NCBI GenBank assembly: GCA_018350325.1
Contig: JAEVLN010000017.1
Location: forward strand, 1,264,666-1,328,665
Source: Globodera rostochiensis
Lineage: Eukaryota > Nematoda > Chromadorea > Rhabditida > Heteroderidae
Direction: 5' to 3'
DNA length: 64,000 nucleotides
Below are positions 1 through 14,500 of this stretch, piece after piece. A program made the position numbers and the translations under genes. The notes beneath the pieces are model-generated. The model searched no databases, had not been told where the DNA came from, and was given only the letters and a program-made list of their open reading frames with translations. Every line of letters begins with the position of its first letter. Within the stretch, counting starts at the first letter, position 1.

Positions 1-2481
1 CATTGAACAGGTTCTGTACATTTTAGAAGGGATACTGTATGTCATTTCTTCCATCACTCTTACTGTACCTATATTGTAAAAATTTAATGCGGAGCAATAA
101 ATGTATTTGTAAATGCTTTGCATGTCAGTAGTGGCATTGTTAGTCAAATATTCACATTCATGTCACAAATACACCCACAACATGTGCTGCTCTTCGCACC
201 CCAAATCCAAATGGGAATGGGAAACTCAAACAAATCCCCCCCTTAAATAGCGATTCATCGTCCATTGGCTACCGAAGGTTTGACTTGTAAATGATGGTTC
301 ATGTTCTTGGATTACCACCACTCAGCCTGAGAATAGTCACCAAATCACCCAATATATAATCAAAGAAAGATCGTTTTCCTTGCATTTATTTTTTAACCAT
401 AATTAATATATATTTTAATTATTCATAGACTTGAGTGTTTATTACTTTAAAAATGGGTTTCATAAAATAGTGAAATAGCCCATTTTACTCAATTTTTTTG
501 GACCTAGGCTTACAATTTGCATAATAAATCGATCGTCTCCTTCCTACCTCACTATCAAGGACATTGGAGCTGCAAATCGCTTCGTCTTTTTTTTGTGCGG
601 TTGGACGGTCGATTTGGTTCATTTAAAAACGAGGCATTTCCCCGTCCCCCGTCCCCCGGGGGGTTCGATTTCGATCCATTCATTCATTTTTCACTATTTT
701 CGCCCTTTTGCATTTTCCGACCGTCGCCGTTCGTCCTTCGGACGCTCGCTCCCTATTCCAATTTGAAGATTGGGTGGGTCGGTGGGTACACCGAGGACGG
801 GACGGACAACACAAAATCCATCCGCCCGCCGACTGTCATTTTTTCCGTTAAAAACCGGGCTATTAAACTCATTTCAAGCATTAAAACTTTCGAATTTCTA
901 TCCTATTAGCAGATATTCTGTTGTGAATTGTTCATTTCAACATCATAAATAAGCATTATTAGGCAATTGCCATAGAGTTGGGCTTTTGGCACTTTAACTA
1001 AAAGTGTAAACATTAACTTGCTAATCTGGACCATTCATTAATTGGCAATAAGCAAAAAAAAAATTATTGCCTTTAGGGAATAAAAACAAAATGATAACTA
1101 AAACTAATGTACTAACCCATCAATTTACTCAATTATTATGGCATTTAAACAAAAACAACAAAAAAATTCGTTTATAAAATGCATACATATTTTCCATATT
1201 TTTTTCCCATTCCGCTTCTGCTGCTGATGTGATGTACATTTTGTGCTCTGCAACGCCACCACTCGCTTATTTCGCATTTTAGTTTTGATGTTGTGTCATC
1301 ACTTCTGGGAAAGTAAGAGGAGGTGGTTGGTTATATGGGGAGGGGGGATGGGGGGGGTACTTTTTGTTGAAATTATTATTATTCTCCATTTAACGTTCAT
1401 TTTTTCTTTCTTCACGAATCGAATTGTTGTTGTTGCTGAGATTATCTCTTCGACACATCTTTTTCCTGGCAGCCCCCCGAGAAAAGCGCATTTTTCGCTG
1501 ATATATTTCAATGGTCGGGGATATAAATGATAATTCACATAAACCATTTTCTTTATTTTTTTTATGGATTTTTAATGTCAAATGTTTTAATTTGTGAACA
1601 AAACGTTTAGGAAATCTTAGAAAAAATGGGGAAAAAAATCTAGGTAACTAACTAACCAACTCTTTCAAATGCCTGAATTTGTAAATTTCACTGAATTTTT
1701 TCAGAAATGCCCCGGCATTTTGTTGGGAATCATTTGGTGTAAACTTTAAATTGTTCCCCATTTCCTATCCCACATTTGCATTCTCCCACAATTCTTTCCC
1801 ACACTCATCAACATGACACACACAATGGCTGTACAGATTTGAAAAGATGGATAGGCAGGAGGCAGGCATGCATTCTGTGGTTTGCTGGTTGGTGTACAGC
1901 TCCAAGTCTATGCCATAAAATGGGCGAGTTGTGAATGAACCCGATTCAGACCTAGGCTTAGGCTTAGGCTTGTGCCCCCGACCCTTCGGGGGCTGGAATG
2001 TCCGGTTCGGGGTCGGGGGGTAACCCTATTTAAACCGGAAACGCGAAAACTAACAACCCTAATGATGTAGACAAACCAAACCATTTCATTATTACCTTTC
2101 TCCGCCCCCTCGGACATTCCCTCCCCCCCCCCCACCCCCCCCCCCCCCATTCTCATCGCCCGCCATTCCTTCAGATGCGCCCATTTGACCCTAAACCCCT
2201 CAACTCATTCATTGCTCCTCCCCCCCCCCCCCCCCGCCCACTACCTTTTCATTCCGTCGTAAAGTTTTTGTCCTCGTCGTTCCAAAAAAACTTTTTCTTG
2301 TCCGTTATTTTTTGCATTAAAAAATTAAAAAAAAAGAATTCAGTTTTTTTAAAGAATCACCGAACCGCTTTTGACATTTAATTATATATAGTTTATTTTT
2401 CAAAAGATTTACTATAATTTCTTTCGCCAAACCCACACAATTTCTCGGCACATTGCCCGGAGGCGCAAAAACATCAGCAAG
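1..2481. other. Noncoding upstream region of Notch gene
   Basis: I found no convincing exon here on either strand; the open frames are short and low in complexity. The region is AT-rich, with C/G homopolymers (for example 2119-2150 and 2220-2236) and a G/C-rich patch around 1975-2035 that resembles the GC-rich interiors of hAT-type miniature elements seen elsewhere in the window. A short run of TTAGGC units lies at 1953-1971. The promoter of the downstream Notch gene should be in this region, but no core promoter element can be assigned with confidence. Confidence 0.6.
1953..1971 (+). repeat. Short interstitial TTAGGC run
   Basis: About three tandem copies of TTAGGC. TTAGGC is the nematode telomere unit. 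Three copies can occur by chance or as part of a mobile-element end, so this is only weak support for a nematode source. Confidence 0.5.
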
Positions 2482-2569
2482 ATGGGAATTGTGCCGGAAG
2501 CAACATGGGCAACAATTGTGCTGCTCTTTTTAATAAGCGGTGGCACGATTGCCCGAGGAAATGAAAAAA
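2482..2569 (+). other. Notch exon 1: signal peptide
   Basis: The ATG at 2482 starts 29 codons with a hydrophobic core (TIVLLFLISGGTIA) and a likely cleavage site shortly after. The GTGGGT donor at 2570 leaves phase 1, which joins exactly to exon 2 at 2761. The alternative donor at 2585 gives the wrong phase. Confidence 0.85.
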
Positions 2570-5500
2570 GTGGGTTAGAAAAAGTAATTGAAAGGCATGG
2601 GGAAAGGAACAAAAAAGAGTAACTTTAGGATTTGTGAACAATTGTTGCCTCGAGGCATCTTTAAACAAAAAATACAGAAAAAATAGCTAATGTTTGTAAA
2701 TATATCTTTATTAATTAAACGAAGATTAATTAATAACATTCAATTTCCTTAAACATTCAGTCGAACATTCTTTGTCAACAAATTCAACGGAAATTGTCAG
2801 CACTGCCGTTACAACATATGCCGTCGTTGTGTCAAATTTTGATTGTCGACTGTCCGGCATGGAATGCTTTCACGATGGAATTTGCTCAAGAGACGGCACA
2901 CATTGCGAGTGGGTGCTTTTTTTTTAATTTTATGAAAATTTTTATTTAACTTTTTGTTTTTAAAGTAATTTTATTGATTTTGATTTCTTAAAAAACTTAC
3001 GGTATTCTTGATTTTTTAAGCTTCAGTTTTAAACTTTAATGAGACCTTTTTTGGTCTTTCTTAGACATTTTATTTCAACTTCTTATCTAATCTACCTAAA
3101 TAATACATATAATTCATCCCCTTTTTCCAAATGATCCAACCTAATTAATTACCCCCCCCCCCACCATTTGCATTCATTAATTCCACCTCCCTATCGTGAT
3201 AAGGCTTTTCTTAAGTCTTCTAAAGCAATATTTTCGAGTTTCCGATTTGTATTCCCCAAATCCGCCTTCGTGGATTGCGCTCGGGGTGATGTTCCTTCCC
3301 GTTTTTTGGGGTTTGAATTGATCGATTTTGCCAAGAAAAAAGAAGCGATTCATTGCGCGTCTTTGTGCACAAAAATGGGTAAAAAAAAGAACAAATTCTT
3401 TTGTCTCCGAAAAGGACACGGACGGGCAAAAAAGAAGCAGCGATTTGTTGCAACGGAATAAATTATTTTATTTTCTGAAACGAAAGTTTTCACTTTTTTA
3501 AACTGGACAATTGGCGCCATTTTTTTTTTTTTGCTGTAAGAAGAAAGACATTTTTTGATGTTTCCGCGACACTTTTGCCCAAATTGTATTACATAATACC
3601 AAAAATCCAATAAAACGTCTGCAGAAGACCCTTTAGAAAGTCACTCTAAAGGGATTTTGCGATGGATTTCCGCTTTTCCAACGCCTCGCTAATCCATTTT
3701 ATGTTACTAAGAGCAAAAAAAAAAATATGGCGGCAAAAATTTCGGCACAAAAAGGCCCTCCTTACAACGACGGCACCGGAGGGGTCGTCGTAATCTCTAT
3801 TGTGCCACATTTTGGGTTTCCCACGCCTTACAAACACTTTTAGGTACCTTTTTGCCAATCTTTTCTTATCAGCGTGAGAATGTGTGGCGTTTTTAAAGAA
3901 AAATTACTTATTGCAATTTTATTGGCGTAATGAAAAGAATTTTTGGCAATGGTATGGAATTGCGGTCCCGACGAAAAAATTTAAAAAAAACCAGAATGCA
4001 TTTTTTTAGGGTAAAACTAAGCGTAAAACACGAATTCGAGCTCGGATTTTTAAGATTGTCGAACCCCGAACACGAATTCGAACAATTTTTGAAATTTCAG
4101 ACATGTGAAAAATAATTTATGCATGAACCCAAAAAGCTTAAAATCTTTAAAAAATGCACAAAAATGTTTATTGAGTTTTCGTAATTTTATTAAATATTTT
4201 TGTCCACTAAATTAGCCGCCACCGTACCGGTAAGATGTGCTTCAGACTGTTTTATTTATTATGTACGCACCTTTCACCCCCGCAGAATGGGGGGCCATGG
4301 GAAAGTACACTTTTTTTCTTCAACCGCCGCAATCTTTCCTTCAGATTATTTTGTGTTTGTTTGGGGGTTGTCCGTTGTAATGGAAGCAAATTCGACCACT
4401 TTTAGGATCAAAAGACCAACGACCACCAAAGGCATTTTCCGATTAGAGTTAGGAGAGGGCTTTAGCCTGGGTCTTCGACATGGGCTAAAGCCCGTTATTT
4501 GTCCGGACGAAAATCAATGCCCGCCCGGCCCTTTTTAATATGAATTTCCAATTATTTTACCGGTTTTAGAATTTGTTGTTGAACAGTAACTGGGTACTCA
4601 AAAATCATTCATTCAGGAACAGTAACTGGGTACTCAAAAATCATTCATTCAGGAACAGTAACTGGGTACTCAAAAATCACTCATTCAGGAACAGTAACTG
4701 GGTACTCAAAAATCATTCATTCAGGAACAGTAACTGGGTACTCAAAAATCATTCCGGGTCTCTTAGTCTTATGAGCGTGAGAAGGTCGAGCTAAAGAGGC
4801 AAAACAAAGTTGGTGGTTGATGGTGACATTGGCATTTGTCACCTCCACTCCATTCATATCCATCCAATTCTTACAAATTAGTGTCGTCCGTCACCGTTCA
4901 TTGAAGAGTGGGGGCAGGGGAATAATCAAATTAAGCGGAAAAATTCTCGAATTAGTGAAAAAAAGGTGGTCTCGGTCAGTAGGAAAATGGCATGGGTCAA
5001 TCAATCAATGCCACAGGGGACCTTTTGGAATTGCCGGCGCTTTGAATCGCGGAATTAAGCAATTTTTAAAATAATATTTACGGTTGGATAAAAAATAAAC
5101 TCTGAAGTATTTTGTTTCTCATTAATTATAAGCCAAAAACAACATTTCCGGACTTCTGATTCCATGAATGGCAATTATTCAAAATTATTATTTTTGTTTA
5201 CCCTTCTGAAGGAGCAAACAATGCCAATTTTGTGCCATAATTCGTCCTTAATTGAGTGTGGGAATGCCCTCGGAATCCTGAAAATCATTTCATTGTTGCG
5301 CAATCAAATATTCAGAGTCTGACCCATCATCGCTCCGGGGGAAACGGAATATTTTGGGGATAAGTCACGAATGTGCAAAATATTGTACCTATGGCATGAC
5401 GGAAAAGGTCATTTTCTCATTAAAAACTCAGAAATGGTCATTAAAGGTGGGAAAATGGGACTTATTTATGCGAGCGACTTGGTGATTTTCTATATTTTAT

Positions 5501-8500
5501 TTGATTTTGTGAACAATTTTGATATTATCATTTTAATTTAGTGTATTCAGTTTTAATTTTTCAATGAAAGCGATTCAAATTTTCAGCTGTTCTCCATCCC
5601 CAAATTGGTTCGGGCGCCAGTGCGAATTGCGAAAATGTGCTCAGCGGCATAATCCATGCATTAACGGGGCCGAATGTGAAAAGACCGCCGCATCGTTCAA
5701 GTGCCACTGTGTTGTTGGTCGGCACTTTTTTATTACCTTTCGATTTAATATTATTTAAAATCATTAAATTCCAAAAAATAACAAAGCAACGACTTTTTCA
5801 GAACATTTAAATCCCGAAATGGGTGCCTTCGGGTAGAGTCAACTCGGCAGGCGCCGACAAGTTTGAAATATCCTAACTTTTTTATTGCTTAACCAACTCA
5901 AACAAAACGATATGATTCGGAGTTCTCCGTTTTTGAACTTTTGACCAATTTAAAGATTTGTCAAAAATAGCTTAAAAGTGTGAAAATCACAATTTTTGTG
6001 TCAACTTGGAGTGCCAAATCATAACTTCCTTAGATTAAGCTAAATTGGTTAGCTTTTTTCAATTTAGCGTCAAGACATAGTGCTTTCGCATTTGATTTTA
6101 GGTTTACTAGCAAAAAAGTTTAAAATGTTTAAATTTGTCGGCGCCGAGTTGACCCCAACCGTTTTTTTGACATTAATTCTAGCAAATTTTATTATTCGAA
6201 TAGCTAATACAATTCACTGAAAAGTGTGTGAACAAAAAAAAACATTTATTTTTATGGACAAATAACGAAGAAATAAAGTGGCCCGCCAAATTTGATGCGC
6301 TCAATTGAGCACAGAGGCCGAATTAAATGGTGGGAATGGCAATTAAAGGCAAATCAAGTTTAGCGCGTTTTTTCCGCAATTTTTTTTGAAAGAAAAGATT
6401 TTCTGATTAAATCCGTATGATTTCTAAAATGTTTTTTATTGCATTTTCAGGCTTTACTGGCACATATTGTGAGAGTGCGGTGCCGACCATTTGCGACAAA
6501 ACGGACGAAAACCCGTGCGTTCATGGCAAATGCCGAGTTGGCGCGACGGTTGACGATTTCGTGTGCGATTGCCATTTCGGCTATACGGGTAAATGAATGG
6601 GTTAATTAACGTACATATTTTAAAAATTTGCATTTTATTTTTGTTTCAAGTCAATACGGGCGGACGGAATGCCAAAATTTGCATTTTTATTTTTGTTTCA
6701 AGTCAATACGGGCGGACGGAATGCCAAAATTTGCATTCCCCCCCCCCCATTTGAAACGCTCTTTCCCACCCCCATCAATCATTCATTTGACTCTACCGTA
6801 ATGCCTTCGTCGTTGCCCCGGCATTCATTCGCGCACTTTCACATTTGCGCAGCGGGCGAAAAATGGTGAAGTTATTTATGGGCGAGTTGAACAAAAAAAA
6901 AATTACCCCAAAAAGCGATTGGAAAAAATATTATTTATTTTTGTTTTTTATTATATTCGTACTTTTTCATTATTTAAAAGAAAATGATTGTTCCTCTAAT
7001 AATCATCAAAATTATAACCAATAAAATTACTTAAAACGTCTATATATTTTTTAACTAAAACAACACTTGAAAGTCTTGGCAAAATCAAATTCTGTGGTGC
7101 ATTTATGCATAATGGAATTGAATTTTTTCTGAGAGATTCCAAATTAATGCTTTTTTTAATGCTAAAGGAAAAGAAAGACGTTTTTGTTGTTGTTTTTTTG
7201 CCGTTTTCACACTGATTTGTGAGGCAACAGCGTCCATTACCCATCACTTTGGTGGCTAACAATAAATTGTCGTCCCCCGAGGGGCGATTCAATCCCATTC
7301 ATCACCGAAGGGACGGACGGAAGAATGAATGTGGGCTGACTGACTGGCTTGGGGTGTGATGAAGAGTTTTAGGTAGCCGAATGTGTCCTTCCTCTTCTTC
7401 CTAACTGCTCTTCTTCTTCCCCCCCCCTCCTCCATCTTCTTCTTTTTGGTTTTAACTCCTTTTTCTCATTCCTCTTCTTTTCACCTCTTCTTTCTCATAC
7501 TTTATGTGATCATATTTCTTCACTTCCTAACTGCTCTTCTCTTCATTTTCAACTATTCTTTTCTCTTTTTCTTTTCTTCATTTCACCTCTTCTTTCTCTT
7601 CTTCTTCCATTCCTTTAAGTGATCATACTTCCTCTTGCGTGGAAATAGATGAAAGCCCTATGGGAACAGATGTGATGTATGGTTGAATTGAGGTTTCAAA
7701 ACTGGTTTGGTGTGGGAAAAGTGAGATTGCCAGCACCGCAACAGAAATATGAATATTTATAGGCAATATATTTAAAAATTTAAATATATTTTTCTCTAAA
7801 TTTATCATCAATTTAGTGTTTTTTAATTTTGTTTTTTTTGCGCAATATAAATTATTAGTGCTGGCATCATAATATATGTAGATTACAAAAAAAGTTTTTA
7901 TGAGCATATGTAAAGATTGAATTGGTGTCTTATCTCTTTTGGTTACAAAATGTTTTACATCATTTGGTCTGGGGAAGGGCCCTGGGTCATGGGAAAGCAA
8001 ACAAAACTATCCGAATTGCTGGTTACGGCACTTGGGATGCTCTGATGAGATGAGCAAAAAGTCCTCAAAAATAATAAGCAAATGTTTGGATAGATTAGGA
8101 TAAGCTTAACCACAATTAGGTGGACAAAGACATAATGATGTGTTGTGTGACAAACTTTGGGGTCGTCATCGAACTTCGCGGGGGGGGGGGGTACATGACA
8201 AGGACGTAACTGGATGCCAAAATCTCCGGAATTCCGGCTCCTAAAAATGTCCGGGATTCGAACAATTGGTCGCCCAAGATGTACGGAAACCCGGTCAAAT
8301 CCCTGGTAGACGCCAGACAGGGTGAAATAGAGAAATTAAACATCAAAAAGTAAAAATAACCGAAAAAGTGTATCCAATTTGGTACTTTTATCAATTAGCT
8401 TAACTCATTATTTATTTCAATTAAAGTTAATTGTTAATATTAATGAATTTAACAATTTTCTACAGGTACAAAATGTACACGCGTAAATTTCTGCCAAACA

Positions 8501-11500
8501 ACTGCAGAAATTTGTCTGAATGGCGACTGCGTGAACGATGTGAACGGGAGCCGCTGCGAATGCCGAGTTGGGTGGACAGGGAACAGATGCGAGTTGGACA
8601 TTGACGAGTGCTGGCACGAGACGACAATGTGCCAAAACGGCGGCAAATGCGTGAATACGGTAGATTTAAACATATTTTTATACATTTATTTTTAATTGAA
8701 TAATTAACAGATGGGAGCATTTTACTGCGAATGTCCTTCGGATTTTGTTGGCCAATTTTGCGATGTTTCCCATCGTCCGAATGACCCGTGTTTGGCCAAT
8801 CAGTTTCCGTGCCTAAATGGTGGACAATGCCATGAGAATATTGTCGCCACAACGGCAGTTTGGGCAGTGGACGCGCACTTTGACTGGCGATGGGAATGCG
8901 AATGTCCGCACGATTTTGAGGGTGAAAATTCATTCAAATTAACACCAACCATTTTACGAATATTTATGATAAATAAGCCCCAAAATTTTACAGTTTATAA
9001 ATTTCTTAAAACAAGTTTTTCAGCAATTTTTAGGAATTTTTGATAATTTTATGTAGAATAGAAAACTGTAAGTTTAGACTCGCCTATATGTAAATTAAAA
9101 TGATTTTTAATACAGAATATATTTATAAATATATTTTTTTAAATTTTTATTAAAACATAAAATAAAATAAATTAAAAGTTAAAACATTGTCAGGCCGACG
9201 TTGCGAGCGTGCAGTTGACGATTGCGCGATTGGAAGGCCGACCTGCTTGAACGGTGGACAATGCGCACGCGCTTGGGCAGAAGAATTGCACGACTCAAAT
9301 GGCACTGTAGTCGAGAGAAATTGGCAAGCGCCGCAGTGCAAATGTCTTCACGGCTTTGAAGGTACTTTCAAAATCATTTTTATTTTTTACTTTACTATTT
9401 AATTATGTATTATAAAGAATAAAAGTATTTTAATAAATAACATCGACTGAAAGTTGAAAAAAAACTATGGGAAGATTGCTTTGCGTTTAGGTTACTTTTG
9501 CGAGCAGGACATCGACGAGTGCGAGCAGTTCAGCGGCGGATTGTGCCAAAATGGGGGCACATGCATGAACCGGCATGGCTCTTATTTGTGCATTTGCGTC
9601 GGCGGATTTGATGGTTTGTTTATTATTTTCAATTGAAATATTTAAACAAAAAAAATTATGCTTCTCAGGGAAACATTGCGAGATCAATCTTGACTGACTG
9701 CGTGGACAATTTGTGTTATGCAGGCTCCACCTGTATGGACGGAATTGCGCGGTACGATTGCCATTGTGCCCCGGAACGGATCGGTAAATAATGCCAAATA
9801 AAAAAGGAAATAAAAAAGACATTTTAACAATTTTAAGGCCGCCTATGCGAGTTTCAGAACATTTGCCACCACGAAAATCCAGTGCGAACATGGCCAATGT
9901 TTTGCGAGTCCGTTCAATGAAAGTTTTACGTGTATTTGTGATGACGGATGGAAGGTTGGTTGGTTGGTTGGTTGGTTGGTTGGTTGGTTGGTTGGTTGAA
10001 GAAAGAAATAAATTATTTTTTAATTTGTTTTAAACTAAACAATATTAAATTTTAAGGGTCAAAATTGCACTGAAGATGTGGACGAATGTTCGGATGGTTT
10101 GACCCAGCAGTGCTTTAATAAAGGCAAATGCGTGAACTTGGTCGGCAGTTACAAATGCGAATGCGCTGTATGCCGAGCATTATATATTTTTTCTTAAATA
10201 TTTTTCAATTTTTTATTAATTTTATTGATCACAATTTAATGACTAATTTCTTTCTGGCCTTGAGAACTAAATTGAAAAATTCCAAAAATCTAAAGGATTT
10301 TCACAATCTCATTGGCCATTGTTGACTAGGGTTGCTCCCCAACTCCCAAAGAAGCCCAACCCCCCGAAGCTTTTTATTCAAAAAAAATTTAAGTTTGGTT
10401 ACACCGGCAAAATGTGCTCATCACGGATCAGCTATTGCACTGATCAGCCGTGCCAAAATGGAGGCATTTGTTACGACTATTTTGGCCGTTATGAATGTCT
10501 TTGCAATTTTGGTAAAAAAATTGTCAAAATCCAAAAATAAAACTTTTCATTTATTACTTTTTTTAGGATTTTCTGGCAAAAATTGTGAACTTCAAATTGA
10601 GGAGGATGTGAATAATTGTCGATTGGACTGTCAAAATGGCGCCACCTGTCAAAATGCTTTTTCAAAACAATGCGAATGCCCTTCTAAATTTTCTGGCCGT
10701 TTATGTGAAATGTAAATATTTATATTTTAAAAATTTGCGAATTATTAAAACAATCGTTTTGGGTTTTTCCGAATGAATTATTTATTTTTAGGATTAAATT
10801 TAAATTCAATTCTTAAACATAACTAAAAACAAATTTTTTAATTTATTTTTAAAAGATAAATTAAATGTTTTTAGCAGAAATAATTTAAAATAATTTAAAG
10901 TGAAAAGCCAGACCCCTGCGAATTCCATCCATGCAACGAGGAGCAAATTTGTACACCGACAATTAATTACGAGTTCGATTTTTTAAAAATAAACAAAAAA
11001 AAAAGATTAGCATAATTAGTTCATTCACCTGCCAATGCCCACCGTCGCTCGCCGGCGAACATTGCGAGCATCGCTTGGCCCCATGCGAAGGTGGCAATAG
11101 CCCGTGTGTCCATGGCCAATGCCTAATTAATGTATGGCAAATTTAAAACATTTAAATTTTGGGAGTTTTTATGATTTTTTCCAAATATTTAAATTTGAAA
11201 TGCCCATTTTGTCCAACCCACGACGGGTTTATCATTCATTCAAATTGTTTAGGCTTCATTAGACGAACGACAAACGTGGCATTGTGAGTGCCAATCCGGC
11301 TGGAAAGGCCCATTTTGTAATCTGTCCGCTGAAACCGCACAGAATTCTTTGTAAGAATAATAATTAATGAATAAAAAGAAAATGATTTTTTATTATTTTG
11401 AAGCAATCAAAGCTGTCCATTGCATACAAATCCATGCCAAAATGGAGGCCAATGTGTGAACAATGTAAACAATGTGAAGGAGCATCCGAACGGAGGAGGT

Positions 11501-14500
11501 TTTGGGGGTTTTCAATTAAATTAATAAATAAATTTATTTATTTTATTTTAATTTTAGCCATCTTCGAGTGCATTTGCCCGAAGGGTTTTACGGGGCAATT
11601 GTGCGAAAATGTGCCCATTGAAAGGCATTGCGAAAATGGCTGCCAAAAGGGTGGAAAATGTGCAAAATTGAAGGGTTAGAAAATTGCTTATTTTTCATAA
11701 ATCATTCACTTAACAAATAATTTTCTATTTTCAAAAAATGCCAAAATTTTAGATGCTTCTTGGGGCTGCATATGTTTGGTCGGCTTTGAAGGTGCCCAGT
11801 GCGAAATTGAGCGAAACCCGTGCTCAAAAAGTAAAAACTCTCAAATTAAAAAATAATCATTAAAAATAAAACTTCAGACCCTTCTCCATGTAAACACAAA
11901 AGTAAATGTGTGAACCTTGGCGATGATCGACACCGATGTGAATGCGCGCCGGGATGGTTTGGCGTGAACTGTGAACAGAATCGAAATGACTGCGAAAATA
12001 TGTAAGAGAAATTTACAAATTTACGATTTTTGAAGAACAAAAAATTCATTGTATTTGAAAAATGCTCCTTAAAATAAAATTATTAAATTGCTTTAAAGTG
12101 ATGCTCTAGTTCTTTGTATATTTTTAGAAATATTAGAATGACCCAATGACCCCAATCATTTTTTTTTCAAAATTATTATGCCGAGGGGCAAGTAATACCT
12201 TCGTTTAAATTCAAAATTTATTATGCCGAGGGGCAAGTAATACCTTCGTTTAAATTTCAAAATTTATTATGCCGAGGGGCAAGTAATGCCTTCGTTTAAA
12301 TTCAAAATTTATTATGCCGAGGGGCAAGTAATGCCTTCGTTTAAATTCAAAATTTATTATGCCGAGGGGCAAGTAATGCCTTCGTTTAAATTTTTCAAAA
12401 TTTTTAATTTTCCAAGTGTCTGCGACAACGGTGGAAAATGTCATGACAAAGTTAACAATTTTTGGTGCGAATGTTCACGCGGATTCACTGGACGTCATTG
12501 CGAGGTTTGTTGTTGTTCTCAAAAATGGCACCCAAAAATTCATAAATGTGCAGACCTCAGTGCCCGTGGACAAATTCAACAGAACGGATCTTGTGGACAA
12601 GACCAACTGCGCGAAGGTCGGATGTGAGGCAAAGTATGGGGACCATCGATGTGATCCGGAGGTATTTTTGGCATTTCATATCTTTTTTTTTAAACTTTGC
12701 TTATTTAATTAGTGTAATTTATTCGCGTGCCAATTCGATGGAGGCGATTGTTCCACAAAACAGGCACAGCCTTTTGGCAGATGCCCCCAGGCGAGCTATT
12801 GTGCTCATTCGTTTGCTGATGGCAAATGCGATGATGTAAGTGTGGGGGTTTTTTGATTGAGGAAAAATTAAAAAAATAATTTTTCCAATTAAATAATAAC
12901 CATTTTTTTATTTCCATTTTTGTATTTTTTACCCATAAATTTTTTAAATGTTTTTTCTTATCTTTAAGATTTGCAACAATGAGCGCTGTTTGTTCGACGG
13001 CTTCGACTGTTTGGAGAGGCCCCAATCGAAGTGCCCGTGGATGGACGAATGTGCCAGAGTGTACGCCGACGGCCACTGCGACGAGCAGTGCAACCAGGCC
13101 AACTGCGGATGGGATGTGAGCACACAAAAATTTTAATATTTTTAATTTCAAAAATTTTATTTCTCAAACCTTTATAGTATGTTTGATATTTTCACTCAAA
13201 TTGGCATCTATAAAAGGGCAAAAATTTACAAAATATTTATTTTTTAGGGTGGTGACTGTGTCCATGATGCGCATGAGCCCGATCCTGCTGATGACCAATC
13301 GAAGCTGCTGCTCGGCGAGCTGTTCTTGGTCATCGCCGTCCATCCGTCCACACTGATCAACGAGCCAACATTACTCCGACAATTCTTGGTCACATTGAGT
13401 GCCCATCTCAGAGCATCTTTGGCATTGTCCATAGACCAATATGATCAAAAGGCATGGGGAAAACCTTTTTAAAATTTTTAATGCATAAACAAATTATGTG
13501 CTTATTATAAAGCATTAAAATTTTTGCAAAAATAAGCTAATTTGGCCATAAAAACATTTGGTTATAAAAACATTTGCAGCCAAAACTTTTTGAATGGCGT
13601 TCGGACAAAGGCATTGGACAACGAATTGAACTACCGGCAGAACTAAACGCCACATCGTTGTTCAGTGTCCGGTATGAGGCGCAGTCGGAGGCCGAGACGC
13701 ACAACAACAGAAGCAAAAGAGGGGCGGAGGGAGAAGGTGGCGGGCGAGCAACAAAAAAAACATTTTTCAACTTTTTCGCATAATTTTTGCACATTTTACA
13801 CTTTTTTTTTGAATATTCTAATCAAATTTTTAAATAATTTTAACACACAAATAGCAAAATAATAAATTTAAAAAAAACAAATTCAGGATTCGTTGAAGGC
13901 ATCGCTTTATACCTGCAGGTTGATGTCACCATGTGCAATATGTAAATAAACAAACAATTTAATATTTTAAAACATTTTTTTGTTTGCTTCAAAGGATCAG
14001 TCCGAGCAGCTTGGCCCACCCAAATAATCGAATGGTCGGCGTTCACACACTGTGCTTTTCGGACATGGAAAATGTGGCCGCTTATGTGGGGGCTGCAAAT
14101 GCCAAAAAGGTGAAAATGAAAGTCTCCCCCGCTTCCCCGCCCTCCCCTCTTTCCCCGTGTCACGGATTTCCCTCCCCGACCGATTTTCGGGGTGTAGACA
14201 AAATTTGCCGATTGTCATTGGGTAGTTTTTGTATGCAAAAATTCCTCTCCTTTCTGACAAGGATTAATTTGTGTTACAACGTCCGTCCGTGACAATTAAC
14301 AAAAATAAATAAATCTCCACGTAAATGCCAAAAAGTGACGTGAAAATGATAAAATGGGGGGATTTATTGGTTAAAACGGATCAATGCCATCAAATTGGTT
14401 ATAAATGCCAAAAAGTGACGTGAAATGATAAAATGGGGGGATTTGTGGGATAAAAACGGATCAATGACAATCAAATTGGATATTCACGGCAATTTTGCGA

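Larger units (their letters stand above)
2761..12504 (+). other. Notch EGF-like repeat region (19 repeats)
   Basis: Exons: 2761-2908, 5587-5717, 6451-6588, 8466-8659, 8711-8921, 9194-9361, 9491-9613, 9669-9783, 9838-9954, 10057-10167, 10394-10511, 10567-10711, 10901-10972, 11020-11131, 11253-11350, 11404-11498, 11558-11674, 11753-11830, 11878-12001, and the first part of 12417-12661. I count 19 six-Cys EGF modules ending in patterns such as GFTGTYCE or GWTGNRCE. Several have the calcium-binding form DIDEC or DVDEC (exons 5, 8, 11). Most introns cut just before or inside the terminal GxxGxxC, which explains the recurring phase 1. EGF 6 and 7 carry long loops between Cys 4 and Cys 5. Several acceptors here are AAG rather than CAG. 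Confidence 0.9.

Noticed and set aside
517..909. 130-codon frame upstream of Notch
   Set aside because: Low-complexity composition over C/T-rich DNA, no splice context, no recognisable motif.
4583..4755. Repeat protein with five 12-residue units
   Set aside because: The frame exists only because a 36-bp noncoding repeat has a length divisible by three; it lies in an intron of Notch.
7385..7620. Leu/Phe/Ser-rich membrane protein frame
   Set aside because: It is a translated polypyrimidine tract, without splice signals or a family match.
8160..8300. tRNA gene suggested by GTTCGAATCC on the minus strand
   Set aside because: Only a B-box-like sequence is present; no acceptor stem or anticodon arm can be folded, so at most a SINE relic.
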